From Triplophysa rosa (taxonomy: Eukaryota; Chordata; Actinopteri; Cypriniformes; Nemacheilidae): a DNA stretch of 64,000 nt. Location of the stretch: contig NC_079890.1 of the NCBI RefSeq assembly GCF_024868665.1, positions 3,032,093 through 3,096,092 on the forward strand, read 5' to 3'. A model generated the notes under the pieces. That model had not been told where the DNA came from, made no database searches, and saw only the letters and a list, made by a program, of their open reading frames with translations. Position 1 is the first letter of the stretch, and each line of letters opens with the position of its first letter. The translations under genes and the position numbers were made by a program. Positions 49,771 to 62,067 of the stretch are shown here, in pieces.

Positions 49771-51579
49771 TGTTCAAACCTACCTTCACTTGATGTCTGT
49801 TATTGTCTGGTCAGATTTAAAGTCAATACAATGATCGCTTAAAAAGTAATCCCTCAAAATAAATTTCTCTCAAAAATGTGTCGTTTTACTTCAGAAGACA
49901 TTTATTAACCCACTGGAGCTGTATGAATTACTTTAATGATGGATGACCTGTTTTGGAGCTTTTTACAAAGCTATGAAGAGCCAGGATATTATTTGATATA
50001 TGACTGTGTATGGCTGAAGAAAGGAAGTCGCATTTCCAGTGAGCTATTCCTTTAAGTTGATGTAATACTGAGAAGTATTTTTAGTACAGTCAACCCAAAA
50101 AACGTAATCGCCGGGATAAATCAGAATTCCTAAACCTGCTCTAGTTTCTTGGAAATTGTGTAAAAGTACCAGATCAGAACTGAGATTTTCAGTCCGTGCT
50201 ACCATTAGAAACTCAGTAAACAGACTATAAATGATCCATGGGCAGTCTGATGTTTTCCCAAAAGCAGCTGGTAGAACAGCACCAAACCAACCAGGAACGG
50301 CACAGAAATTCGTCTGGGACTTTCCGGCAGGGTGGAAGGCCTGGATAAGTATAAAAGGAGGTGGTAAACATCACATCTTTAGTGGGAGAAGGAAGAAAAG
50401 ATAAAAAGTCCTCGAGTAAAGGCTGTAAGTGCTGTTGGGGAGGCATCTGGGAATGGAGGATGAAGATGATAGGATGAAAGAGAGAGACTCTGAATGAAGA
50501 GTAGAGAGATAAAGCTCATGAAGGAGTTGGACAGATGAGACACTGAGTGCTACTTGAGTGACAGAATGCAGAATGAGTATGAAGGAGAAATGAAGGATGC
50601 ATGGTGGATGAAATAAATTAGAGGGAAAGGAAATCGCGAGGCCTTCGGTCTGCTGTCAGAACAACCGAAGTGGCCAATATGACCAAAATCTTCAATCATG
50701 ACAACATACAGTATACATCATTTTACATCAGTATATAACTGTTACTATGCATTTGCAAAGTATTGCGCACAGTACGGTAAGAACTCAGATGAAGCAAGTG
50801 TTGTGTGTCTCTGACACCTTCTAAGCAGAAAGTCTATTAAAAGATTTTATAGATTCCAATGTAATTCACAAGACATTTACAGGTTATATAATCTTAATAT
50901 AATATACACTTGAAAATATGATCAAATAACTCTCTGCAACATGCAATAGTGTTACGAAAAGGCAATAAGATTTGACATCTACAGTGTAAATATAATGTCT
51001 GGCCGCTGAGGAATAACAGAGAGAGCGGGATGTTCTTGCAAATTGAGCAAATAACACCCAGCAACGCTGTATTTGGAGAATCTGAGCCTGTCACAGCCGG
51101 TTTAAGAGATGTCGCGATGATGCATTGCATGTTGAATTTGAGGACACATCCTTTGAACCGATCCGAATTGAACGAGACAGACTGGAATGTTTACAAATGG
51201 CATTTCACAGTTGAACCGTGCGGCTGGTCGAGGGGAGATGCCCCTCGTTTATCAGCGACGGCACTGAAAGCACGTTTCGAGCGTCCCTGAGACGAAGAAA
51301 ACACGTATGGTGACATTACGGTGGTTGGATGTTGATCACAGATCATCCAATCTATCACTCGTCTTTTAAAAAATCTGTTCGGTAAATACGGTTTTAAGAG
51401 AGCTGGCAAACCCTTTTTGTGTGTTTGAAGGCAGTGTTTCCAATCACACATGTGGTCAAATTGCTCTTAGACACACAAAAACAGTAACTAGATTTACACT
51501 TTTTTTAAAACAATATCAAAGTCCTCTTAAAGGAAAGTCCACCCACTTGCAGGCCCTTTTATAGCTATTTCAGTTATAC

Positions 51580-51775
51580 TCTGTAAAAAATATTCTAGGT
51601 TGCTGGAAAAACTGTAAAATATTTTTGTCAAGCTAAGTTACATGTTTTTCCTGTTATATTACACCTAACTTGTAAATTTGTAATTTACTTCTTAAATTTA
51701 ACAGTTTTACCGTATTTTAAAAATACGTTAAAATTCTGTAAAATTACAGTTTTATACTGTACAAGACAAATCCTA
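51580..51775. mobile_element. CTGTAAAA-rich element remnant
   Basis: Begins CTCTGTAAAAAATATTCTAG and carries CTGTAAAATATTTTTG, ACAGTTTTACCGTATTTTAA and CTGTAAAATTACAG, like the MITE at 22790-23119. Confidence 0.45.
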
Positions 51776-52798
51776 ACACAGCCCCAAATGACATGCGATT
51801 TTATTTCATTTCCACGGTTTATTAATACGTGAGAATGTTTTGCTAATTCATTCTCTCGTTTTAGGCAAATCAAGCTAACATTTTAAAAAAATGTTCCCTT
51901 GATTAGGTGAATTGTTTTACTAATGTACCATGTAAACGTCCCATACATTTTGCTTCTTAAAGTCCAGTGAACCAGAAGTTGCGATCACTTAGTTCCGTAT
52001 TCTGACGCATTTCTGAGTGAAACGAAACATTGAATGTGAAAAATATTATGGGGCATGGCTTGTGTTTTACAATGCGATTTGATATGATGCATAAAAACAG
52101 GCATTGCATTTTCAAATGGCTCACAGTTGGAGGGGAGGAGCTAACGCATGCTCCGCCCAAGCCATCTAACTTACGCCATCAGAGATAGATAGCCACTAGA
52201 GTGGAGAAGTGTATTTTAAGATTTTGATTGAAGATTATGAGGGCACATTCAATTTAAAAAGGGAACTGAAAAGCTATTTATAATAAAGAAAATCACTTTT
52301 CCAGATGATCAGATGTACACGCACAAGTTGGCAAGTTCCATATAATGCCCTGTACAGAGCCACACCTCCTGATAATCATTTGTCTTGATTGGTTCTTTAA
52401 AAGGCGGGACTTCCATCGCTAGACCAACCGTACTAAGCGTTGCAGTTTCTCCATTCATAGCAACAGAACTGTGCTGTCTTGTTAAAGTCTATAGTCTTTG
52501 ATAATATGCTACGCTTGTCCATGCAAACTCCATGTCACAATGCTAAGTTGTTCCAAAGGGTTGCTAAGGCATTGCAAGGTGGTTCCTAGGCAGTTGCATG
52601 GTAGCTCCAAGTCGGTAATATTCAAATCAATATAATTCAATGACACTTTTAACAGCATACTTAGTTTAAATGGGGAATTATTCAAATTATTCAACACCAA
52701 TAATATTGACTTAACAAACAACGCTGGCTAATTAGGCATGACTACACACAAGAAGCGATATAATGGAGGCATCTGTCGAAACAATCACAAATGCGTGG

Positions 52799-52838
52799 AC
52801 ACACACGCAAACACACACACACGCACACACACACACGC
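52799..52838. repeat. (CA)n microsatellite
   Basis: CA run with CG interruptions. Confidence 0.9.
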
Positions 52839-53643
52839 CTCCAATCTCCATGACACTCTTGTTGTTCTTCCTATTGAAGTTAATGTGAAACAAGAAATAT
52901 GCACAATAACACTAAGAACGTGCATTAGGAAAATGAATAGGGTCTATTTTGATGGATGTAAATGGAGAGCTTGTTTTTCTTCTGCTCTCTGACTGCAGTC
53001 AAATTCTGTATTTGTTTTATTCTGTTTATATAATTTGCAGCTTAAACCTAAACCAACATTTTTACTACTTCTTTACACACCTTTCTATTTCAATTTTATT
53101 CAGTTTGCATTTTCATATCTTGCCACTTGATTTCAATTCAGTCACACAGATACACACACACATTTGGCTGTAGTCTGTCGGCTGTATGAGCGTTTTTCAA
53201 TTCACTGCTAATTAACCAATGGCAGGGCCATCAGCTCACCAGACAACGAGGCGCTGTGTGTGCGCGCGTGTTTGTTTTTGTGTCTGTGCATGTTCACCTG
53301 CCAACACGAAACGTGTGTATTTTTGTGGGGGTCAGGTGGACTGAATGCTCCCACAAAGATAGTAAAATCTGACAGCATTTACACTGTAAGGACCAGCGAA
53401 ATGACTTAATAAACGCAACATTATTATTACAAGTAATAATCACGATTATTAGCCCTAGTTTAATAGATAATATCAAGCACTCGGTTTATAAACAATTAGT
53501 CAATGGAAAGTCCCCACCGTGATAGAAAAATAAGCACACACGTGTGTATTTGTGTGTGTGTGTGCTGATTGAGTGATTGTGACGGCTGAGTCTATTGCAA
53601 AGAGGATAAAACACAAATACATCTCTCCAGAACAGACTGAGGT

Positions 53644-53850
53644 GACCATGCATGTCTGTGTGTCTGTCTGCTTCCTCTGTGCCCTCCAGCTTTCTTTTTC
53701 TAGCTGTCTGTCTGTCGAGCTGTCTCTCTTTAAGCTGTTTATCTAGCTGTAGCTGTTTGTCTCTGTCCAGCTGTTTCTCTTCTGGCTGTTTATCTAGCTG
53801 TTTATCTTCTGTCTTTCTGCTCAGCTGTCTCGTTCTTTTCTAGCTGTTTT
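53644..53850. repeat. CTGTCTGT/GCTGTTT pyrimidine-rich low complexity
   Basis: Repeated CTGTCTGTCT and TCTAGCTGTTTATC units. A Cys/Leu/Ser-rich ORF here is compositional. Related to 55330-56035. Confidence 0.85.
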
Positions 53851-54097
53851 TTAAATGGAGTTCCTATTTACACGGAGTACAAATATCCCGCCTTGTTGGC
53901 AGAGACTATTTGCACTATCTCCGCCCACCAATATGCGATTGGAATAGAGAAAGTGTAAGAACAACGCCATTTCAAACAGAGACTCCAGAGGCGTAAGGTG
54001 TGAAGTCTGTACAGGCATTTATTTTCTATAAAATTGATTTAAGTTGACATCATTTTAATAATTTTTTTAAATATAATGATTTACGCTCTGTTATGTA

Positions 54098-54228
54098 AGG
54101 AATAATTGACGACGGGCCGTTCAATTATTCGAAAGTTAATGCACACCCCGAGGTGCGAAGTGGCCGTTACACCTCGGGTGTGCATTAACTTTCGAATAAT
54201 TGAACTGCCGGAGTCAATTATTCCGCTT
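54098..54228. mobile_element. Short palindromic hairpin element
   Basis: Inner arms 54119-54155 (TTCAATTATTCGAAAGTTAA then TGCACACCCCGAGGTG) and 54170-54205 are close to perfect complements. Outer GGAATAATTGAC / GTCAATTATTCC extends the stem. Loop about 14 bp. Confidence 0.75.
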
Positions 54229-54795
54229 ATACCACGGTTACCACACCACAGGACATTGTTCAAATGTTTAATTTCAATGTTTTTCATGTTATCGTCTTTA
54301 AAATGCTGTTGATGGTAGGACTACTTTCTTGCGCATCTCATTTCCGTTAGAGCGAACGGACTCGGAAGCTTGAGCCACGTCGTGTGTGTGTGCGTGCGTG
54401 CGAGTGATCGTGCGTACACCTGCGTGTTTGCGGTAATGTGACAGAAAAGCCAGTGATAATAAATTATTTGTTCCTCGTATTGTTTCTATCTTCAGCAGTA
54501 AAAAAATCACGCAAACTTTTTAGAGTAGGTCTATCAAAATATATTTGCTATCAGTTATAAGCAGCTTGAAGAGGAAAACGAATCAGTAGGCTATCAGTGT
54601 TTATTAATGCATTTTGTTTTTCTATTTAGTTATTTTATTTATTCGATTTCAGTATATGTAGTTCTTGTTTTTGAAATGCTTTGTTTATTGAAACGAACCT
54701 GAGCACGTTTCCATTTAACAGTAAAGTTTGACATTATAAACGTCAGATCAAGAGCAGGGTGCTGTGTGCGGTGGTGTCCTGTAGGCTACACTATA

Positions 54796-54900
54796 ACCCT
54801 GTGGTTCTCAACTCTGGCCCGCGAGATCCATTTTCCTGACGAGTTTAGCCCCAGCTCTGATGAAACACACCTGAACAAGCTAATAAGCGTCTTTACGAAC
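54796..54900. mobile_element. Half of a common fish repeat (CTCAACTCTGGCCC type)
   Basis: GGTTCTCAACTCTGGCCCGC, AGTTTAGCCCCAGCTCTGAT and ACACACCTGAACAAGCTAAT match the layout of the element at 61042-61223. Confidence 0.5.
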
Positions 54901-54954
54901 AGATGCATTCAACTTAATGCGATTCAAATTATTTGACATATTTTAACATTTTTA

Positions 54955-55095
54955 AAAGGTAACGCAATAGTTACATTCCCTGGTAATAAGTGACTTTTAT
55001 AATGATGTAACTCAGTTACTAACTCAATTACTATTTGTGAGAAGTAACTAGTAACTATAACAAATTACTATTTTAAAGTAACGTGCCCAACACTG
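54955..55095. mobile_element. Right-end fragment related to the 39043-39460 hAT MITE
   Basis: GTAACTCAGTTACTAACTCA, AGTAACTAGTAACTA and the end GTAACGTGCCCAACACTG. Confidence 0.6.
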
Positions 55096-55325
55096 TGCAC
55101 AACAATACTGAGGTGCAAATAGTAACATTATCTGCCACTATTTATAAGTAAATAGCATCGAACTACTATTTCTACTTAATCCAAAGAAAATACAGCTACT
55201 TTCGGTTAGTGTAAATAGCATATCGCTAAGAAACGCTGCTATTTTCACTTAGTGTAAACCGATGTAAATAGCATCTGTCGCATATATTGCTATTTACACT
55301 TATTGCAATTAGCCGCTCATGCCTT
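55096..55325. repeat. Repeated GCTATTT-CACTTA units
   Basis: Units such as AGTGTAAATAGCAT, GCTATTTTCACTTAGTGTAA and GCTATTTACACTTATTGCAA recur four to five times in both orientations. Likely a dispersed-repeat fragment. Confidence 0.5.
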
Positions 55326-55329
55326 ATTT

Positions 55330-56035
55330 AAATGGCTGTCTCTCTGCCCACCTGTCTGTCTCTCTGCTTATCTTACCTGTCTTTCTTTTGTAGCTGTTTA
55401 TCTAGTTCTCTGTCTTTCTGTCTAGCTATTTACATAAATGCCTGTCTCTTTGCCCACATGTCTGTCTCTCCGCTTAGCTGTCTTTCTCTTTTAGCTTTTT
55501 ATATAGCTGTCTGTCTCTCTGTCTAGCAGTTTATTTAAATGTCTGTCTCTCTGCCCACCTGTCTGTCTCTCGGTTTATCTAGCTATCTCTCTCTCTTCCA
55601 GCTGTATCTAAATGTCTGTCTCTCTGCCGTCACTCTTTTCTAGCTGTTTATATAACAGTCTGTCTCTGTCTAGTTGTCTCTCTCTTCTAGTTGTTTATCT
55701 AGCTGTCTGTCTCTCTGACCAGCTGTTTCTCTCTTGTTCATCTGTCTTTTTTGTAGCCGTCTCTAAGTCAAGGTGTCTCTCTCTTTCATCTGTTTTTTTC
55801 TAGCTCTCTGTCTCTCTCTCCTCTATCTGTTTTTCCAGCTGTATGCCCCTCTGTCCAGCAGTCTCTCTCTTCTACCTGTTGATCTAGCTGTCTGTCTATC
55901 TCACAGTCTATCCGTCTGTTTGTCCCGCTGTCTGTCCGGCAGTTTTTCTATTTATTTATCTGTCTGTCATGCTCGTGTCTAGCAATCTTTCTGTTTATCT
56001 CTTTGTCTGACTAGTTGTCTTTCTCTGTGCTTCTC
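55330..56035. repeat. CTGTCTCTCTG-rich low-complexity array
   Basis: About 700 bp of CTGTCTGTCTCTCTG, TCTAGCTGTTTATCTAGC and similar units. It resembles the complement of the CAGA array at 33630-34613 but is more degenerate. ORFs here are Ser/Cys/Leu-rich artefacts. Confidence 0.9.
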
Positions 56036-57648
56036 ACATGGGTTCCCATGAGGCCCTATAGTGGCTAAAAAGAAAACAAACCTACCAACATTTGGGCCAG
56101 CTCTCTCTACCAACATCTCTATGAACACCTCTATGAATTTTTAAGATACTTTCAGGAGAGATTCTCAAACGTGTCAAAACAAAACTGCGTCTTGCAGCAT
56201 TGCAGTAATAGAGAATTGAAATAATGTGCACTCACAGTGTGTTGAGCAATCAATTTTTATAATGTGATTTTAACTTATTGTTACCGTATGTGTCACATTA
56301 TGTGAAGCAGCTGTTTCTGCACTGATGCCAGACTAATGATTCATTTGTTATGAATAATCTTACAATTTTGATTTCCATCCATCAGTTTCCAAATATAAAA
56401 CAGTACAATCAAATGATGATATGCCTTATGGATTTCATTTACAGCATTATCCAAAAATAGGTATCACCACACGGTTATGTAATATTTTGTATCACTTTTT
56501 TTCTGCAAAAACACTATAACCTGATTTACAGTGACCGCAGTATAAAATTACTCGTACTGTGATGTGAGGTCATACTACCCATTCCCCGCTACAGTAATGT
56601 TTCCCATGTGAGCAATTCACTGTTAAAAGCATCTATGACTGACTGTTACAGCATACTGGTTTAAATATTTTAAAGTTTTTCAATATTTTCACAATGCTAT
56701 TACAATATTCATCCACTAAAAATTTATTTTTAGTTACTCCATTCTATCGGAACTCTGTAGCACACCCACTCTATACGGCCAAAAAAAGAGAAACAAGCGA
56801 AAGATTGAGATATAGCACAGTGTTGAATAACCATAAACTCATCATTAAGCATGTCTCTATTATCATATTGTTATTTTCACCCCACGACATTCCACATAAA
56901 AAAATAGACATATGGCACGCAGATCTTGATTGTTCTCGACCGGGATGCCCGGTCACGCCTCTCTGCTCGTATCTGAAGCAAAAGCTTCCATTACAGCGAG
57001 CCATCGTGACAGTGAGACCATTGAGCGTTCGGCCCACTGCAAATTATATATTATTATCACGATAAAATGCCTAACATCATACCTCCGCTTCTCAAAGAGC
57101 GCATTTCTCTGGTCTGTGAAAGGAATTCATGTAATAAACTCTCAAATCAATGCCATTCCTCGCTCACCGTACGACGCATCAATTATCATAACCATTCGGC
57201 AAAACACACGGCGTGAAATGATAATAATAAACCGTGTGCCAGGGATAAACACGTCTCGCTGTGATGTAAGAAACTCTCTGAATGAGAAATTGCTTCTGAA
57301 TTGGACCCAGAAACAGTATGCAAGACAACAGACAGGAGAGTTAGCTTAGCATGACTAACGGCGTGAACAAACGTGCCGCCATCAAAGCAAACAGTAAGCG
57401 GTACGTCCGCGTTTAGATCACAAACCAATGCGGGATTCAAAGCAGAAACCTGCAGTGGTATATTAGCCCTTTTTGAAATAACGTTTCATTATAATACAAC
57501 GGTAACCGTGCATGGAAAATGCTACTGATTTCAACACAAAATGAAGTCGTTACATCTTATACTCATGGCTCTGTTCAAAATGCAAGTGAGTTCCCTTGCT
57601 ACATAGGGTGCTGCCTTTAAATATGTATTACGGTCAGTTGGCAAATCT

Positions 57649-57780
57649 TTTTTACCATAGTTTTACTACAAATACCATGGTTAAACTATGGTTACAGTAA
57701 GTAATAGTATATAGTATTATAATATTAAATATTTGATTACTATTTGGTTTTACTTCAAATAAAAACAAACACTATGGTTA
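57649..57780. mobile_element. ACCATAGTTTTAC repeat fragment
   Basis: TTACCATAGTTTTACTACAA, ATACCATGGTTAAACTATGG and TTACAGTA form a palindromic series common in cyprinid genomes. Right end unclear. Confidence 0.45.
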
Positions 57781-57781
57781 A

Positions 57782-58277
57782 TAGTGCTGTCACGATTATG
57801 AAATTTGGCTGATGATTAATTGTCTATTAAATAATTGTGATTATGGCAAGTAATTGTTTAAAGGCTTTGACAATTATAACGATTATTTACAATTAATTAA
57901 TTTAATGAATAGAATAGTATACATACATTAGGAAATATGAAAATAAATAACTAGTAACATTCCCTATAGAGTGACCTCAACAGAAAAAACTGAGATATGA
58001 GGATGATGTCGTCATGCTGTGTAGATGCAGCGAATCTGGAATCAATTTAATAAAAGTCATAAACACAAAAAATACAAATCTGATACAACTCAAATGATGG
58101 AGAAATGACGTTCGAACCTAACAGTGAGTGCAGATCAAGGACAGTGGATGTGAAATGCAGCAGATACTGCAGATCACCCTTGTTTTCTATAGATTTACAA
58201 TAATTGAGGTTATCTGAAATAATTACGATTATGTCAAATAATTGCGATGAGACGATTATTGAATAATTGTGACAGCC
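57782..58277. mobile_element. GCTGTCACGATTAT-ended MITE
   Basis: Left TAGTGCTGTCACGATTATGA, right GAATAATTGTGACAGC, with inward ATAATTGTGATTATGGC and ATAATTGCGATGAGACG. Inverted ends about 14 bp. Confidence 0.6.
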
Positions 58278-59382
58278 AAGGTCAATATAATGAAAGGAAA
58301 TTGATATAATTTTTATAAAGTTCATTTTCTTAAGGGTTAGGAAGCTAATGAAGCTAAAATAATGTAAATGTAATGACATAAGCAAACAGAACACACAAAT
58401 AAAGTTTGTTATAATCAGGTCAAAACTTTTTTTATCGATACGTCTCTAATATATTAAAATGCAGCTTGGATGTTGCAGTGCATTATGGGATTACACATGC
58501 TATACCACCTTTAAATTTGCCTCAAGGAAGCAATTATAACTGCATTGCTCTTCATTTGGAAACTACCTTTTGCCTAAACACAATGTAGGTAGCTCGCTAA
58601 ATCAACACTTGTCTTTTTAGTTGTGTTTCTAAATTGCATTCTGCAAGATTAACCTGCAGCACATGAAAGATGCAGAAACGCTCCACACGGGTAATGCATT
58701 AACATCCTTTTCTATTCCACGGCCTGCTTTTTGCCATTTAAATGATAAGTTGGAGAGGAGGAGACGTGAAACGAAGATACAAAATCAGGAAACCCACGTC
58801 ACGTTTCACAGCACATGCGTCTGCCAGGCCACAATGATTTCGTTTTGCAATGATTTTGTTCTATTCTGGGATGGAACGGGATATGCAGAAATGAATTAGT
58901 GCTGATTTATGGGTCATTTCTGTTATGCAGTACCTTTTGAACTGTGAAACGGATTTTTTGTGAAACAAAAAATGTGCGATTGTATCTTAAGTGCTTCTAT
59001 AAATGGATACACCAGATATACACTCCGGTTAAGACACTTTATTCATTTTATTCATTTTTTGTATACCTTTTTAAATGATAACTTTACTGTTTACACTGTA
59101 GCAGGACAATTGAAAAGCTGAAGTTTGGGATTGACAATTAGCCCCCATGAGTGAACCTCAAGTTACTTTTTACATTTGAAAGCTTTTTGTGTATTTTTAT
59201 CAAATTGCTAGTACAGTTTGTCATTACAGAAGTGTTTCTGTTAATTAAAAGAATATTGCAAAAAAGGAGAATGTAAAGCAAAATTTTTAAGAAGACTTTG
59301 ACCCAATATAATATGTCTTAGTGAGTGAATCGACCCTTTGCAATGGATGTGTCATTTGGCTTATATCAGTTCCGCACAAACC

Positions 59383-59789
59383 AGGGGTGCGTTTCCCAAA
59401 CAACGACATAACTCGCTGGTTAACCACCATAGTACGGTGCATCGTTCGGGAAATTAACGATGTAGTTACGACTGTTTCCCGAAACCGTAGTAACTCTGTC
59501 AGGAGACCAATTGTTTGAACCAAGTTGGTTCAGCAGTCTAGTTGATGACGTCACACAGGTGATGGAGTAATGACGTCTACTAATAAATACATTCAGATCA
59601 AATTAATGTCAAGTTCTTGCTGTAAATAACATACACTGCATTTAAGGACTACTTTTGGTATTCTATTTTCTGCTTGCGATAGATCGTTGGAACGATGGTT
59701 TTGGGAAACACTTAAATCGTTGAACTATGCTGGAACGACGGAACTTGCGACCATAGTTGGCTAACAATGCTTTTGGGAAACGCACCCCT
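59383..59789. mobile_element. AGGGGTGCGTTTCCC MITE
   Basis: Left AGGGGTGCGTTTCCCAAACA, right CTTTTGGGAAACGCACCCCT: 18-bp inverted ends. Interior repeats ATCGTTGGAACGATGG and TTTTGGGAAACAC. 407 bp; mirror-image ORFs inside are chance. Confidence 0.75.
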
Positions 59790-61041
59790 GCCTGGTCCAC
59801 TTTGAAATTATGAAGCAAAACAGTACAAATAAACAGCATCATGTCAAAAACTTTTGTACAGTTCGCTTGTTTACAGTAAAGTGATTGTGAGTGTTTTGAA
59901 AACCACAACTGATACCCAGTTTAACAGAGACGCAGAACACCTGCTACCCACACAAGTTACTTGAAAATTATTTCGAATTAGGGGCAGTTAAGGACATTTG
60001 TGTTTCGTGAGACCTCATTTAGCTGGCGTTGCTTCAATCGTGTTTCATACAAATGTTATAAACTGCCTAAGGATCAGTATACAGTCCCGTGTTACAAAAT
60101 TAGTCCAATCGTGAGCAAATTAAAGTCTCACCTGGAGCTAAACAACGTTTCTTGTCATTTATCTAACTTCATTGCCTGAGACTACGGCGTGATTTTGAAG
60201 GGGTAATATTCCCATTAAGATGCGCATGCAGACCGTGAAAATCCAAGCAGAAGAAGGGCTCAAAAAGCTAAAGATTTATAGCTAAACACAATTACAGCTG
60301 GAGTCCATCCACATGTCCATTGATTTTCAGTACGGAACAGAAGGCGTGTGAGAAGTAGAGAGCGGAAATACACAATGCTGATTGATGTCACATGCTAGTA
60401 AAAGAGCCCAAGGGTCTGCACAGAACAAGGTTTAGAAGGCAAACCTTGTCCTTTTTTACAGTTGCATTTTTATCTCGTAGCTCTTTTCAATAATAAGAGC
60501 CTGGCTTGTATTTTTGGCAGCATGCTAATCAGAGCCCCGGGCTGGGACATCAGTTCCTGAGGCCACTGTGAAGCCAACTCGAGTTCCCTGTACTGCACTT
60601 GCATTTGAATTCAGACTGTGAATCACCGCGGAGTAAACACAAATTGAAGAAATTTGTTTGTGTGGCATCGCCTGATGCCGGTAGAGGCGAAACTTTACTA
60701 AATGCCCCTATGGTTTGTGAAAGTTACAAATGTATGGGATTTACAGGTTGGAGGTTATGTGCATGGGTTGCTAGAGACTCAAACAACCAGCCAGCATAAA
60801 GTGAGTGTGCAGAAATTCATTTGAAAAAATCCACGCTGTAGTCTCAGCAGAGTAATTTTTGTAATGTCAAGATATCAGGAAACCTCAAAATCATTGGTAC
60901 AAACAAGGTGTCATGGTTTGACTTTTTAACATGACCCCATTAGCCCCTTTTTGTAAATGCCATTATACACCATCTGGAAATCATCTATCCTAAATAGTTT
61001 TCTACAAACTAACTCATTATTGCACTCATATCCTTTAGCTC

Positions 61042-61223
61042 CAGGGGTGTCCAATGTCGGTCCTGGAGGGCCACTGTCCTGCAGAGTTTAGCTCCAACTT
61101 GGCTCAACACACCTGTTTGGAAGTTTCTAGTCTGCTTTGTGAGACCTTGATTAGCTGTTCAGGTGTGTTTGATTAGGGTTGAAGCTAAACTTTGCAGGAC
61201 ACCGGTCCTCCAGGACTGTGACC
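61042..61223. mobile_element. GTCGGTCCTGGAGGGCC repeat
   Basis: AATGTCGGTCCTGGAGGGCC at the left and ACCGGTCCTCCAGGACTGTG at the right, with mirrored AGTTTAGCTCCAAC / GTTGAAGCTAAACT and CAACACACCTG / CAGGTGTGTTTG. A complete small palindromic element. Confidence 0.7.
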
Positions 61224-61440
61224 AGCATCAAGTCGTAATTACAAGTGGGAAACTTCAAATTTTCATTGAGCCTCCAGTTAGGGGCATGTCAGTGAGAAAA
61301 CATGACTGAAGCAATAAATGCTATGTCTATAGCTGACGGTAAATCTGCTGACATTATTTTTTCTTGATTTTTGTGATTTCGTATGTGCGGTAAGTTATTC
61401 AAAAGAAGCAAATTAGTATACATTTAAAGATTTTAGATTT

Positions 61441-61692
61441 AGATTCAATTTATTGTCATTGCACATGTACAAGGCAACGAAATGTGACCTCTGCATTTAA
61501 CCCATCCAGAGAGTAGTGAACACACGTACCCCCGGAGCAGTGGGCAGCTATCACTACAGCGCCCGGGGAGCAAGTAGGGGTAAGGTGCCTTGCTCAAGGG
61601 CACCTCAGTTGTTACCCGCCGGCCCTGGGAATCGAACCGGCAACCTTCTGGTCATGAGTCCGACTCTCTAACCATTAGGCCACAACTGCCCC
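61441..61692 (-). mobile_element. tRNA-derived SINE (minus strand) with 10-bp target duplication
   Basis: On the minus strand the head begins GGGGCAGTTGTGGCCTAATG, with A box TGGCCTAATGGTTAGAG and B box GGTTCGATTCC. The middle has CCCTTGAGCAAGGCACC and GCTCCCCGGGCGCTG, and the tail TGGGTTAAATGCAGAGGTC then ATGACAATAAATTGAATCT. Direct repeat TTTTAGATTT flanks it (61431-61440 and 61693-61702). The middle resembles the Deu-type conserved SINE domain as I recall it. Confidence 0.88.
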
Positions 61693-61718
61693 TTTTAGAT
61701 TTTTTTTTTTTTTTTTTT

Positions 61719-62067
61719 AGGCGCTTTGTGTAATTTTTTGGAGGATCTATTGACAGAAATGCAATATAATATACATAACTATGTCTTTAGAGGTGTATAA
61801 AGACCTTACATAATAAAGCGTTATGTTTTTATTACATTAGAATGAGCTATTTCTATCTACATACACCACGGGTCTCCTTGCATGGAATTCTCCATGTTGT
61901 TTCTACAGTAGCCCTAAACGGACAAACTGCTCTACAGAGCGCGTTTCGTAAATACGTTATCTCCTTCGGCAGCCACCGTAGTGCTTCAAAGGGTAGGGGT
62001 GGAGTGAGCCGTTGGTTGCAATTCGCAACCTCACCACTAGATGCCGCTAAATTTCATACACTGGACC
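61719..62067 (+). mobile_element. MITE family 1, copy 3
   Basis: Same block order as 4371-4741 with an internal deletion in the middle (no GCGACATCTTAG block). The right end TTTCATACACTGGACCT is the best preserved of the three copies. Preceded by a poly-T run (61700-61718). Confidence 0.75.

Noticed and set aside
53652..55982. Ser/Cys/Leu-rich ORFs
   Set aside because: Produced by CTGT/CTCT low-complexity DNA.
56694..57349. Overlapping 123- and 139-codon plus-strand ORFs
   Set aside because: Two frames and the opposite strand are open together, with no domain or splice support.
59287..59523. Mirror-image ORFs on both strands
   Set aside because: They overlap the AGGGGTGCGTTTCCC MITE and have no independent coding evidence.
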